Shown here one piece after another: positions 23,353-37,936 of a stretch of DNA of 64,000 nt. The DNA is taken from NCBI RefSeq assembly GCF_964355755.1, contig NC_092679.1:24304432-24368431 (forward strand), read 5' to 3'. A program made the translations under genes and the position numbers. Origin of the DNA: Antedon mediterranea. Taxonomy: Eukaryota; Echinodermata; Crinoidea; Comatulida; Antedonidae. The first letter of the stretch is position 1. Each line of letters opens with the position of its first letter. The notes under the pieces are model-generated. The model ran no database searches and was not told the DNA's origin. It saw only the letters and a list, made by a program, of their open reading frames with translations.

Positions 23353-26300
23353 ATGTCTCTCAAGGAAAACGCTGTCTTGATATTCTTCTGTAATGGACAA
23401 AAAGTAAGTTGTTAATTATTGAGTATTATTTAGACCTAGTTAATTATTAATTAATACAACTTTAAGATATATTAGGATTAATATATACCTAATAGTAATG
23501 GAAAAACTAACAATTATAATATAGCACAACAAAATATTACTACTGATGCTAGTATTCATAAAATGCAAACATGTCTTTGATGATTGTCCTACTATGACGT
23601 AAATGTATGTTTGTACTAAACACATCTAAACATGTATTTGTTTCATTTCTAGGTTACCGATGATAAAGTTGACCCAAATATGACGTTACTTAGTTACCTA
23701 CGTCTAACATGTATCCTTAGTTTTTAATTCAATTCTGGTTTTATTAAAAATAAGTAATAAAATTACATTCAAATATTACAAATAATGCGAATACGAAAAT
23801 ATACAACAACAGACTACTACAAGCGGAAATTGTGTATAAAACCAGTAGACGAGACCTACGTTTAAGCGTAGTAAACATGTTACTGAATAATATTATGTTA
23901 ATTTATTTAGATTGAATTCATTTTCTCTGATTAGACAAAAATAAATGTGTTCTTTTTAAGTACTTACAGATACATTTCTATTAAATGTTCGTTTGATAAT
24001 GTTATAAGCTGACACAGGTTTGCGTTTAAAATAGATTTCAAATTGATGACACTGGTGTAAATCGAAACTTGACATTGTATAATCGTCAAGAAATATACTT
24101 ATTAAATTTAAAGATAAATTATAATTGTATTATTAAATTTATGACTACTGTTTATAACAATACTTTACAAAACAATGCGTAGTAAGACTGACAGGCTCCA
24201 AACTTGGTTGTGGTGAGGGAGGTTGTGGTGCCTGCACTGTTATGATATCAAGCTATGATAGGCTGACTAAGAAAATAACGTAAGCTCATTTTCCAATACA
24301 TTTTTAAATCATCGCAAATAAATGAGACTATAGTATCAACCATGCACAATAACGTTATTTTAGAAATGTTTAAAAATTGATATAAATTGTTCATAATAGC
24401 TACAGTATGGCTCATTTTAAAACAATATATATTAAACTAAACTGTAGGCCTATTTAGATTGAATCCATCCAAGGGGGCCGTCAATGGGTTATGCCCCGCC
24501 TCCTATCGGGCCAATCCTTGCGCTACCACTGAATGTGATTTTCTTTTGTTAGCCACATATCGGCAAATGCTTGCCTGACTCCTATATGTCAAGTACACAT
24601 GATGGCAGTAACGACAGTTGAAGGTATTGGACGCATAAAAGATGGACTACACCCAGTTCAGGTATATAAGTTCTTAAACTGTAGTTTTTGTTATTTTGTC
24701 GATACTTTGATCATCTATCTTTTTCCATTATTTACACATTTTTTTGTTATTTCTCAACATTAATTTTTCATATAAAAGTATTTCTTGAAGTATTATATTA
24801 TATATTTGAACGATAAATACATTCTATTCGATTTAGGAACGTATTGCAAAAGCTCATGGATCTCAATGTGGTTTCTGTACTCCGGGTATTGTAATGTCAA
24901 TGTACACTCTCTTGAGAAACAACCATCAACCAACAATGACAGACATTGAGGATACCTTCCAGGGAAATCTGTGCAGATGTACTGGATATCGACCGATCTT
25001 GGAAGGCTATAGGACATTTTCAAAGGCATTTACTTCCTATAATTTATTTCATTTTTAAACCTATTTTCTTATTTCAGGAAAATGGATACACTGGTTCAAT
25101 GTTCAGAAAATAATTGCCTCTTTTGTTTCTTTTTAACTGTTTCATTTCAAATACATTATTTTGAGAAGATTAAAGATGCTAGTTTTGTAATAAATGTATG
25201 TTTTATTCTTGTTATTTGACTGAATTTCTCTTATTTAAGGAAAATCTAAATGTTGGTGAAAGAAACGCACAAGTTAACTGTTGCCAAATGAAGGATGAAC
25301 AGTGCTGTAGACCTACAAATTCAAATGGAAAGCGTCAGGTACTGTATAGGTTAAACATAATATGTATAATCTTCCATAAAATGTTTATATAAATTACATT
25401 TTTCAATCTCAAACAGAAATATTGCGCTGAATAAAATACTTATTTTAATAGAAATAATAAGGGGAAGCTAAATTATTTCCTCTTATACTTAAAACAAATC
25501 TCAAAATATTAAGAGAAGAGGTAACATCAGAGAACTATGAATGACAAAAAAAAACTAATTTATGAAAGTTGGAATGGATAGACTATGTTACCAGAGATGG
25601 TGGTTGTCGTCCCTGGACAAATTAAGTTACAAATTTGCCAATAAGGTGACAAATTAAGATAGATTAAAAAAGAAACGAATGTTGCCAACTTCGGTTGCAA
25701 TTCATCTAACAGTGGACAAACAGACATCAGTGATACAGGATGATTTAAAATAAGAGATTGCTAATATCATTCTTTTACAGATATCCACAACACTTTTTCA
25801 ACCTTCAGAATTCAAGGCATATGATCACACAAAGGAAATCATTTTTCCTCCAGAACTAATTTTGGTAACGTTAATCTCTAAAATGTTTAATTATAGAAAC
25901 TTAGATAATAATTTACTATATCATCTGTATGCTTTAGAAAATAGTCCCTAAACAATGAACACATACATCTTTTTCCCAATTGACCCGGTGCTTCAATTTT
26001 AAATGCTAAAGGCTACTCCACGAACAACTTTGCAATGATTACACTTATTATAATCGGTCTTCAATTAACGTTATTCAAAGTTTATTTTCATTTCAATTAT
26101 TTTCAAAGTTTTTATTACAATGTTAAAATTGTATCATCTGTTTTACAAAGATGCTTGAAAAAGAAGAACCAAAACTTGTAAAGTTTGAAAGAAATGGTTT
26201 GACATGGATTAGGCCGGTAACTTTAGATCAACTCTTTGACGTCAGAAGCCAATTTCCAAATTCAAAACTGGTTTCAGGAAACACCGAAGTTGGTATGTAT

Positions 26301-29300
26301 AATCTGTCGACACCTGCATATGCCTACCAAAGTTGGCTGGCCAATGCAATCAAATGAAAAATTGTACCGTTATTTTTTTTCTTTATCTAGGCGTTGATAT
26401 AAAACTAAAGAAAATGCGATATCCTATACTAGTCTCTGTAGCACACGTGACCGATTTAAACAAAATGTTTGCATGTGAGACAGGTGTAAGAATTGGAGCA
26501 TCAGTAACATTGTCACGAATTGAGGATTTTTTCAAAGATGAAATGGGAAAACTTCTAGGTAAGAGAAAACAAATATAGTTAATATAGCGAACGGCTTATG
26601 TAAATATACTACCTGTAGAATATTGACTGGCAAATTATTGTAAGTGGTACTTTCACAGAAGATTTAAGTTGTGTTGTACTTTTGTCAATATATGTCTTAA
26701 ATGCATTCATTACTCCAGTAAGCTCACATAAACTGTTTAAAGATCCAGAAAACTAAAAACTTCACAATCTAAAGAACTACTGTTACTGAAACTGATTTAT
26801 ACATTCTATCTTTCCATTAGATTACCAATGTAAAAGTTTTGCCTCCATTGTCGATATGCTTCACTGGTTTGCAGGTCAGCAAATAAGAAACGTTGCGGTA
26901 AGACTGCAGGTTCTGCACTATTAAGTAAAACAGACAACAATATTACTATAACTAATAGCCTTGAAGTAGGTCTACATTGTGTACACAGAGTAGGCCTACA
27001 CTACCTTAACACCAATTATAACCTATAAATGTTATCATACAAATTGAAAATATGGATGAAAGGAAAAGACAACTAAAAAATACACTTTTATCACAATTTT
27101 GCTTCAGAATTATGTGCGTGTTGGATATTCTGACAGGCGTTTTCTTTTAAAAAAATACCAGAAGTAAACTAAAATTCCAAGTAATAATTTGATTCACTTA
27201 TTCAGGGTATTGGTGGAAATATAATTACTGGAAGTCCAATATCTGACCTAAACCCAATACTGATGGCTGCTGGATGTACTCTTGAATTTGCTGATACAAA
27301 AGGTATTCGCTAGTTACATCATTACAGCCAAAAAGCAACGCTCTGTTTCATTTCTGTATTGCAGCTGGTTATTTCTTCAAATTGGCTCATTGAGTGTACT
27401 TGGTTAAAACATGGATAGATTAGAGAGAAGGATTTGTATTAATCTGAGATCGATCGATCTGGACCCCCAACAACATTTTTCTTAGCTTCGCATGCGCAGT
27501 TTTGACTTAGCAACCCAACTAGCCAATCAGTAGAAACTTTACAATAATACAATCTCCTATATTATGGAGATTGAACAAAAAGTCTTTCTCAGTCTTTCCA
27601 TTATTATTAATTTTTACGCAGGTGTGCATCGTTCATTACGAATTGCAGACAATTTCTTTACTGGTTACAGACAGAATGCAATGAAACCAAATGAAACGCT
27701 TGTTTCAATACATATTCCATATACTAAAAAGGTAAACCAAAATGTTGCAAATACATTAACTAGACTTTACAAGACAACTTTGGTCATAAGATTTTTCTAA
27801 GCCATCAAACCAATCGATTTTTCTAAAATGTTGATGTATTTCTACTTATTTCTAATTTAGTTTTGTTTGTTGTTTTTGTTTGCGCAGACTGAACACTTCA
27901 AAGCGTTCAAGCAAGCACATCGTCGTGATGACGACATAGCAATAGTGAATGCTGCATTCAGAGTTGATCTACATGAAGGAGTTGTTCATGACTCTTCAAT
28001 GGCTTTTGGAGGAATGGCGCCCACTACAAAGATGGCAAAGCAAACAATGGACATGATGATTGGAAGGTATAACCAGCATCGAAGTGATGTAACTAACTAG
28101 CCTATAGCTCATAACGATTTTTACCTTGTGTAAAAAAACAATAGATCCATTATATAACAATTTTAGGGTTTTTGTTTAAAATTTAAATAAGGGTTCGCGA
28201 GAGATATAATTTACGATGAAAATTATCTTGAATATAATTTCGGTTTAAAGAATTATCATAACATATGCCCAATACCCGAAAGCCTAGGTTTTCTCCGCTC
28301 ACAAAAAAAGGTTCTATTACATTAGTATTGAAATAGTTTTGAAACATTTAATGAATCATATAGCTAATGAAAACGGGCAATCTATCTATCTATCTATCTA
28401 TCTATCTATTTTAACGTATCCTGTTTATTTTAAGGATGTGGGATCAGTCGTTATTTGATGATGTTATAGCTTCACTTGCCAAGGAGATGACTCTTGCACC
28501 TGGTGCTCCAGGTGGTATGACTGAATACAGACAGTCACTTGTCCTAAGTTTCTTTTTTAAGTTTTACCTCGGTGTAAATCAAGAAATGAATAGTCTGAAT
28601 GCACCACTATCTTACACGTCAGCAACGCTTCCTTTCAAAAGAGATGAAGCCAAAAGCACTCAGATGTTTCAGGTAAGCAATGTCTTACTGTTGCTGGATT
28701 CTTCCGAATCACAATCACGTCTCAGTTTCAGTTGGTGAACAATATATCCCAATTAAATAGTAATTTGGTTTAACCCGTATTTTCCCGTGTAACGAAAGTC
28801 CAAGACATACTCATCATGCGACCGACGACAGTACACAACATCTGTTGACGATCAGACATTATGATCTATTTCAGGAGGTTTCTAACAACCAGTCACCAAT
28901 TGATCCAGTAGGGAGACCATTAGTTCACCTATCAGCTTATCAGCAGGCAACAGGCGAGGCTATCTACGTTGATGACATTATTGCGCTTAAAAGTAAGATT
29001 ATTTGTATAACGAACGAAGTAATAATGTTTTCCTACATCGAATAGAATTATAGTTCATAGTCACATACCGGGACGTCAACACCGGCGTTTCGTATTGTAC
29101 CCGCCCCTGATTTTTGCTACTAGGCGATATGAAGTTGTATACTGTTTTGGACTTGAATCCAAAATGGCGGTTATGTTAATGATTTATAAATAAAACCATA
29201 AATGAAAGAAATTCTAATTGTGTGTGATATAATAATTCATATAAATATTGATTGATTTTTTATTTCTGATAGATGAACTTTATATGGCCGTTGTATTCAG

Positions 29301-32300
29301 TCAGAAGGCCCATGCAAAAATAAAGTAAGTTATTTGTTACGATGTGGTTTAAATATTACAGTTATCAGCAGAGTATATTAAGCATTATGTAATACGACAA
29401 AATATTCTTGTATTTGTATTACAAATTATTTACAATATTAAATTTAAAAAATGTATAATCTGGGATGGTGTACTGTACTTTATATAAAATCATAAACAAC
29501 CCACATATAATAACTAGAAGTTAATCAATTTATAAATGTGAAGATCTATTAGTAGGCCTACGATAGAGCGTGACTAGTTTTATATGCATGTGCAACAGAG
29601 ATACTTGAATTGAATTGTAATATGAAATACATGTTTCCAACTCAATAATTCAAAGATAGTTTTTACTAATATTATTATGTATCTATTGATATTTTTAATG
29701 TTTTATATATTGTATTTGTTTTCAAGCATCAAGGAAAACAAATTTCATGTTCGCCTTGTTGTGTTCATGACAATAAATATTTATCTTATCTTATCTTATG
29801 ATTTGGAAATTTGTACTCGTTCGAAGCACAGTCTTCAGTAACAGTATACATCTTGTTATTTTAATAATGTACAATAGATGCGTTGACGCTACATCGGCAT
29901 TGAGCATGCGTGGTGTGCATGTTTTTATTGATCACAAAGACGTCCCTGGAAGTAACTTGATAGGTGATGTCGTACAAGATGAAGAACTTTTTGCAACTGA
30001 TAAAGTAAGATTCTAAATGTTCACATTCAATGACAACATACAGTTTAATAGCCTTTATTTACTTACTAATTATTAGTTTCTCTCTGACAATTTATGTTAT
30101 GTTTTATTGTTCTGGAAAGTAGATACATTTTTAAATATAAAAAAGATATGAGTTTTACCTAGTTTAAAACTATCATTGTTGATAAAAATAAATTATAAAA
30201 TACCTAAAAAAAAAATCATGTTACCAGTCTTATATCTTTACAATAAGGTAACTTGTGTTGGTCAGTACATTGGGGCAATTGTAGCAGATGATAAGGAAAT
30301 TGCACAGAGAGCCGCTAGGATGGTCCGTGTAGAGTACCAGGATTTGGAGCCTATAATATCTATCGAAGTATGTACAGTAGTATCAGAAATTATTCATGTC
30401 AATTTTCAAACATAATCCGATTGAGTTTATAGTTGTAATTCGAGAGAGGTTGGAAATAAGAATAACCTACAGAAGGAACGAATAAGGAAACATTTTCTTG
30501 AATTCTCAATATAAGATAGTGAAATACATAAACATAAAACAGGACACCTCCAAAATGAACTAGTTCACTGTCGAGTGGAGACCCTTAATCAGTATAAATT
30601 AGGCTACTGTAGGCCTACATTGTTTTATTTAACGTGGAACGTTGCACATTGCAAGCACATTACAAAACTATATTAATTTTCAGGATGCTATAGCAAAAGA
30701 AAGTTATTTTGAACCAATACAAAGAATAGAAAAAGGTAACGTTTCAAATGGGTTTGAAAGTTCAGACCAAATAATTGAGGGTGAAATGCGAGTGGGCGAA
30801 CAGGAGCATTTCTACTTGGAGACACAATCATGTATCGCAATACCGAAGCAAGAAGAAGATTTCATGGAAGTATTTTCGGCCACTCAGGATCTGCAGTTAG
30901 CCCAGGTAAAATACACTTATATAAACTAGTTTTATATTAACAGTAATGTATGTAGTATTTGAGTCAGTTATGAATAGATCTAAGGTATATATATATATAT
31001 ATATATAAGTATAAACGAAATTACGTATTTACGAAAACAATCAGATACATTGATTATATTTACAGATTACAATTGCTAATGTATTGGGAGTGAAATATCA
31101 CAAAGTTAATATTCGGACTAAGCGACTTGGAGGTGCGTTTGGCGGAAAAGAAACTCGAAGTTGCAACTTATCTGCTGCTCTTGCTGTTGCAGCCAAAAGG
31201 TAACTTGATTTATTAATCTGAATCTCTAAAATAACAAAATAAATTTATTACGAATTTAGGCACACCTTAAAACTGTTTAAATAAACTGTATCAAATGTTA
31301 TGCACACCTCTTTATTTAGAGTTGGGCGACCAGTGAGGTGTATGCTTGACCGGGACGAGGATATGACGAGTACGGGAACCAGACATGCTTTTCTTGGACG
31401 TTATAAAGTTGGCTTCTCCAATGATGGTAAAATACAAGCACTGAAGATTTGCTTATATGCTAATTCAGGAAATTCTACGGATATGTCAGTTATGGTAATA
31501 TTCCTAATTTCCTTGATCATTAGCATGTTCATTAGACACGTTACAATTTTAAAAAATACTGTTAACTTAAAATTATGTTGGTCAACAATACAATAGCATA
31601 TCATACCCTGTACTTGTAATGAACACAGATTACAAATATTTCTTATATATATATTCCGTATCTGAATTACGTCATTCATTAGAATGTATTAGTAATTAAA
31701 TCATGCGTAATGATTTGTAACTAGCTCTATCACATCAAACATATTAAAATGTATCAATCCCTAAAGTTGAAAAGATCTATTCAATAAAAGATTCAACAAA
31801 TAGTAGGCCTATCGCTAGGTGTGGGGGTCAAATGTAAAATACAATGTTTTTCATTTGTATTCACAAGGTCATGGAAAGAGCTTTGGATCATTTACAAAAT
31901 GCATATCACCTTCCTAATGCGGACGCTTGTGGATACTGCTGTAAGACAAACATACCGTCCAACACAGCCTTCAGAGGATTTGGACGTCCACAAGCATTTC
32001 TGATTATAGAAAACGTGATGACTGAAATATCATTGTCGTGTGGTGTAAGACAGAAAACGGTGGGCCATCGTTTGAAAATTTCTTTTTTATATTCTTCAAA
32101 AAAAATAAATACACGCGTAAAATCTACACTTGAATTGGAAAAAAATATTTTTAAATAGTTTTAAAAAAAAAGAACCATTTGAGAAAAAAAAAACTGTCAT
32201 GGATGTTTAAAAAAGAGTGTTACAAAAAGTAAAAGTAGATAAATGTTTTCTTGGCCCGACACAATCATGTATTACAATACCGATGCTAGAAGAATTTGGT

Positions 32301-35300
32301 ACTGCCACTCAGGAATTCAAGTTGACGCTTATGCATGAACCCCAATGGCAACTAAGATAGACTTTGGTAAATGGATAAAAGTAAAATCTAAAATAATCAA
32401 ATTGGTTTACAGTTGATCTTATCAAAAAGGAATGTAGTTTAAAACATATTATATAACATACTAATTTAATAATGTATGTTTATATAATCAAACTGTATTT
32501 TTCAGGTACGAGAGTTAAACTTTCTCCAACAAGGCCAATCGACATATTACAATCAAAAGGTTGATGACGTACATTTGGTAAAGAGGTGTTGGGATGAATG
32601 CTTAGAGAAAAGTGATTACGAAGTCAGGCAATCAAAAGTAGCTGAATTCAACAGGTCAGCTTTGTATTAGCAAATCGGTATCAATTTGTTGGTATTGTTA
32701 ATATTAATTGGAATAAGGACATGTATAAAGTTTAAACCACTATCAATTAATACCAAAATACACCCTTAGTAAAATGAATTCGTCCTTTAAAGTTACAGGC
32801 GCAAAAAGATGGAACAGTTTACCAATTAATATTAAATCGGCACCAACAATTACGTCCTTTAAGGCTAGATACAAATCTCATTTCTTTTCATAAACACTGT
32901 ATTATATTTAATTAAGTTTCTCTTTTGTATATTTTGATTAAGACAGGACCACAATGTAAAACAGATACACTGTTATCTGATTGTTTTATCCTGTATAAAT
33001 ATATTATCTATTATTATTATTATTATTATTAAACAACTAGGCCTACTGATATTCCAGTAGACCTAAAGAATGGGTAGTAGCCACACACATGTACTTGGTA
33101 ATTATCAACTAATAAGAGTTTGCAGTATAATATGCTTTCTAGGTTGGTTGCTAGGATGGTACTACAACAAACTATATTGTTATTTTAGCAATTATTTTCA
33201 ATTCTATATACGTATACCTCTCCCCCTCCCCAGCATCAATCCACTGATTTATGTTACTACAAGTCGTTATCCTCTAACCTAGTTTTTTAACTCTTGTCCA
33301 GCGTCTTCGTCCCGCGTCTTCGTCCCTTCTGTCCTCGTTCTGCCACGTGTTTTTGTCCTGTGTCTTGTTGTGCTTGTGTATGTAGCTTACATTTTTTATT
33401 ATCTTTTTATTATTTTTTCTTATTCTTGTTATTTATTTATTTATTCATATTTTATTTTCATTTATTTATTTATTTATTGACTACTTTTGAAACATTTATT
33501 ATATATACTTTTTGAATTATTTTTTTTCTGGTAGAACTAGCCTTAAAGCCCTCTTGGCTTATTTATGTTTCTCCAGCATAAGTGCATTCTAATTTTTTTT
33601 AAATAACACACTGTAATATTATTTCACAATGATGTATCTCAATAAATTGAATTGAATTGAATTGAACAAGTATAATTCAAATTTACTATTTCGCACCCTC
33701 TATCTATTACGAATATAGATTACTTATTACATTGGAATAAATTAATCTGGTTCCTAAATTAATATTTTTTAGAAATTTTTCTTTGGCGTTAAACCAGGTA
33801 AAAATGTTGGTGAAAGGAAGGAACATTGTATAAAGTTCTTAAAACAATTAGATCACTACTTTCACCGTTATATTGAATGATACTGTCGTTTGTGACGAAA
33901 CATTGGAAGCTCAGTACAACCTTTATAACCTTTGTCCATAAAAGGCAAACGTTTAGTTACTATAAAAACAGTATATATCATTTGTGCATGCGTCTCATTT
34001 ATTGATAGAATAGGTTGCATCTATAATAGAACATTTTATTAATTTATACTTTTATATTCTAAGAAAAGCTGAACCAATTTTAAACCCTAGCCTGTTGCAA
34101 ATATATTTAAATGCTTGTTAATGTATAGATTGTAAGTATTATTATATTACTGAATCTTAAAATGTTAATACATTATAATTTTAATAATGTTCTTAATATT
34201 TTTATTATTAATTTAGATCAAATAGATGGAGAAAAAGAGGTTTATCTATAATTCCACTTTTATATGGAGTTGGTTTTACTGCAATGCATATGAATAATGT
34301 TAAGCTATCATTAATAAACAATAATTACACTGCACTTAGGAACCACTTATATATATATTCCTGTACCACTGTTATTTTTATATGAGCAAGAAATAAAAAC
34401 AAACAAACAAACAAACTTAAAAAATTTAACGACAACCAAGCATTTCTAAGTGACATTTAGATCTTGCTTAGTCAAATAGAATTATTGTATTAGTAAACGT
34501 TTGAATTTCTAAGCCGAGATGGTTAGATGGTTAACAGTTTTACATCCCAAATATTAATATTCTTGTTTATAGGCAGGAGCATTTGTGATTATCTATCAAG
34601 ATGGCAGTGTTCTACTGTCTCACGGTGAAGTTGAGATGGGACAGGGGTTGTATACCAAAATGCTTCAAGTCGCAAGTCGCACGTTAAAAATTCCATCTGA
34701 TCAGATTTTCACATATGAAACGTCAACAAACACAGTTCCGAATGCTTCTCCAACTGCTGGAAGCATTAGCTCAGATCTAAACGGGATGGCTGTTAAGGTG
34801 ATTTGATTCTCTATGTATGGTAAAATGTGACTTTTCTCCTTCTAAACTTCAATAAAACTGTACTTGGTATCTGATCTTTTTTCTGTATATTCGAATGAAC
34901 CGTTACATTTAGTTTGGTAAAAAATAATCCAAATTAATAGTTTCACGTTAGTGCTCGTCACACTGTACATTAGAGTTCCATTGTATTCTTATTGGTATTA
35001 GTAGGCCTACTTACCAAGCAATGTCTTGGCATATGCTACCAAAGTAATATATGTAATACTAGAAGTGATGTTTGCATTTCAGGGTGCCATGTTTGCACTA
35101 ACGTGGTTATTTGCACAAATGTGACTTTTTTTGCAAATTTCACAACTCAACAGCCCGTCAATGAGAAATCACTTTGTTGTTTATTGTGGTTGCTTACTAT
35201 TTCCAAAAGAAAATCTAAGTGTTTACAATACAAAATATTTACTTTTTTTAAAGATCGCATGCGAAAAACTATACAACCGACTTGAACCATACAGAAAAAA

Positions 35301-37936
35301 GGAACCTAACAAAACATGGAGTGATTGGGTAAGCTCAAATAGTAATAATTAAAGCAACTTGTCTTACCTGATTTAACTCTTCGTATAACGTTGATCTTAT
35401 CTTGCTAATGTTTATATAATCCACAAACAATTATCATGCCAATCCAATGTAAGAATATAAATAATAGTAATTTAGGCATACTTGCTAAATTAAAACAAAA
35501 TTATCACCAACTTCCTAGCTACTGTAATTTCTATGGCCACCATTCCATGCATTGTTTACAGTAGATTGCATAGTGCAGCTGTATATCTGCATATAACAGC
35601 TACATCTAAAGAAGTATTGTTGACTGAATATGGACTGTTGCAGCGGAAGACTTAACTTTGTAAACGTTAACGCTTGGTTCTCTCTAGGACGTAGCGCAAC
35701 GCAAGTAATTGGTTAAATCGTGATTATTTGCGTGCACTCTTGAGTTGCGTCGTACCCAAGCGTCGGAGCTTTATATACGGATGACGTCCTATTTGTTTAT
35801 ATGTTTAATAAAGTACCATGTTAGTTTTAGTTTTGATGACGTCGACAGTAGAGCGTAAACATTCATTTGTCCACATTTTTACGGTGATAAAACGTATGAA
35901 TGTTTTATGAAATGTACAGACGTGTAGAAACATTTCTTTAAATTCTTATAAATAATGATAACAATAAGCTGCACCCCTTAAACGTAATAAAACAGTTTGA
36001 AAACTTACAACACAAACTAGCATGTAGGTCTACTAAATTCAAGAACTAGCCCTTTTTTATGTTAATTCTCTAGGTAATAAAACAGTATTGTAAAATTGTA
36101 TTCATTACTATCTAATAGATTGCAGCAGCCTACAAAGATCGAGTTAGCTTGTTTGCTACGGGATTTTACAAGTAGGTATTAACCTATTTCACTCTTTTCT
36201 GGTATAACATATAAAACACATAGCTTCTTCATTTTAAAAAAAGGTTTATGAACATTTCATCCAGTTTTAAATTACAATAGAGCTAATGTTTAGTATTTAT
36301 ATACGAGTTTGTTTGATTTCAAGTATGACATTTAAAGTATATGGGTGATGAAAAGGGACTAAACGCAAAATCTTTGAAAAAGAATAATAATTATATACAA
36401 AAAAAAAAGCATTTCCATCATTATTTCATACGGTATATATTTTGTGCAATTTGTAATGCAATTTAAATTTATAACCTACATTCGTTCTTGTGTGATATGA
36501 CTTTACTAATGTTTGATTGTAAAAGAACGCCGTTAAGAAGTGAACCGTTTCACTACTTTACAAGCGGTGCGGCGGTTTCCGAAGTTGAAATTGATTGTCT
36601 GACAGGTGATCACGTGGTGCTGCGTACTGATATTGTCATGGATGTTGGAGACAGTATCAACCCCGCTATTGATATCGGACAGGTATAATAATATAATGTG
36701 TTTTCTTAATTAATGTACATTTTTGTTTCTTTTGGTTGATGCGAATTAAAGAAATAATTTTACGGTAAAAATGTCATATTATGTTTTCAAATCCATCTAT
36801 AGCTAAGTTGTTAAAACTTGACTTCATTAATATGACGTATTTCAAATTCAGATCATATAAAGTTTGTAAATTAAATGAATTTTTTCATGGAGTAAAGAAT
36901 AATTATTATTATATACTCCATCATATAATACACAGATCGAGGGCGGTTTTATACAAGGTTACGGCTTATTTACGCTAGAAGAGCACCGCTGGAGTCCTAG
37001 TGGCGAACTAATGACAAAGGGACCAGGGTTTTACAAGATACCAAGTTTTACTGATATTCCTGTTGAATTCAATGTTAGTTTGCTTGATGGAGTACCTCAT
37101 ACAAAAGTAGTTTGTTCATCAAAGGTAATCAATTAAGTTAAAAATATTTTTTTTAAATAAATAAAAACATCACAATTAATATTTGTTACTATTAATTGTG
37201 GAATTTCTTTCATGTTTTCCCTCCTTTTAATATTTTTTTACATTAATTTACATTCTGTCTCCGTTTTGTCTAAAAAGACGCAATAATTAATTAACTTGAG
37301 TTTCAAAATTCTGTTACTACATTCCATCGAATCAATAGTAACGTCGTCACAACAACTACTTTATAATATAAGTTGATGGGTTTATAATTCTCACCATAAT
37401 TAACAGAATAAATTAAATAACTCATCTGAACGCCAATTACAAGAAGGATGTTAAGCCTACTCTACCATATTTCTTTCACAGGCGATTGGTGAACCTCCTC
37501 TTTTCTTAGCAGGGTCCGTTTTCTTTGCAATAAAAGAAGCTATTCTGGCTTCAAGAAAGGATTGTGGTATAGAGGGAAGTTTTCGATTGGACAGTCCAGC
37601 AACTGCTGAACGAATAAGGATGGCATGTAGTGACACATTCATAGAAAAGGTATAAATAAACAATAATGAATTCATCTTTTTTTTTGGAATACCATGATGA
37701 CATAGTATATCCATAGCAAAATATATATATATATGAGTATTTCGATATGTAATCAATTGTATTTTTAAGTGAAGTGCTGTTATGCAAATTTTATTTATTC
37801 TTAAATTCAGAAAACATATTGTTTTTAACAAAATCATACAAAAGAAAGAATTGAAATGTTTCTATTGATAACGATTATCTTTCAGTTTCCACCAGCAGTC
37901 CATGGAACCTTCACACCATTTTTTATTCGTTCATAA
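23353..37936 (+). CDS. XDH: XDH-B: xanthine dehydrogenase
   Basis: Oxidises hypoxanthine and xanthine to urate using Mo-pterin, two 2Fe-2S clusters, FAD and NAD. Exons: 23353-23403, 23653-23710, 24183-24279, 24553-24661, 24837-25025, 25240-25338, 25781-25864, 26151-26292, 26391-26558, 26821-26897, 27206-27302, 27622-27731, 27888-28066, 28435-28672, 28875-28992, 29273-29324, 29878-30004, 30248-30367, 30684-30905, 31066-31199, 31320-31494, 31868-32059, 32506-32654, 34217-34298, 34573-34797, 35254-35328, 36119-36171, 36526-36682, 36936-37124, 37482-37649, 37886-37936. Total 3987 nt, 1328 aa (human 1333). Pocket residues equivalent to bovine Gln767, Glu802, Arg880 (MERAL), Arg912/Phe914 (FRGFG), Phe1009/Thr1010 (GFT) and Glu1261 (GEPPL) are all present. 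Oddities: HGG is HGE before VEMGQG, and intron 5 starts with GC (25026). Starts [17 protein letters not shown]. Confidence 0.96.
23711..24182 (+). other. U12-type intron of XDH-B
   Basis: The donor is GTATCCTTA. A CTTTAC branch-like motif ends at 24168, 14 nt before the acceptor end. Phase and position match the XDH-A intron 420-1624, so the minor-class intron predates the duplication. Confidence 0.75.
28381..28410. repeat. (TATC)n microsatellite
   Basis: About seven TATC units in the intron before XDH-B exon 28435-28672. Confidence 0.95.
29740..29799 (+). mobile_element. 3' end of a retroelement with (TATCT)n tail
   Basis: GTTCATGACAATAAATATTT followed by three TTATC-type units is the usual 3' terminus of a non-LTR or SINE insertion. 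Only the end is recognisable. Confidence 0.4.
30987..31008. repeat. (TA)n microsatellite
   Basis: About ten TA units in the XDH-B intron before exon 31066-31199. Confidence 0.9.
32795..33666 (+). mobile_element. LINE 3' fragment in XDH-B intron
   Basis: Translation at 32804-32893 gives an [20 protein letters not shown]-type tail ending in a stop, typical of a non-LTR ORF2 C-terminus. A 3'-UTR-like stretch at 33540-33666 ends in AATAAATTGAATTGAATTGA-type repeats. The (TTA)n run at 32999-33030 and the pyrimidine-rich stretch in between may or may not be part of the same insertion. Confidence 0.5.
35670..35763. mobile_element. Small MITE, family M2
   Basis: A 94-bp element with inverted ends ACGCTTGG / CCAAGCGT and subterminal GCGCAACGCAA / TTGAGTTGCGT. 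Located in the XDH-B intron 35329-36118. Confidence 0.55.
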
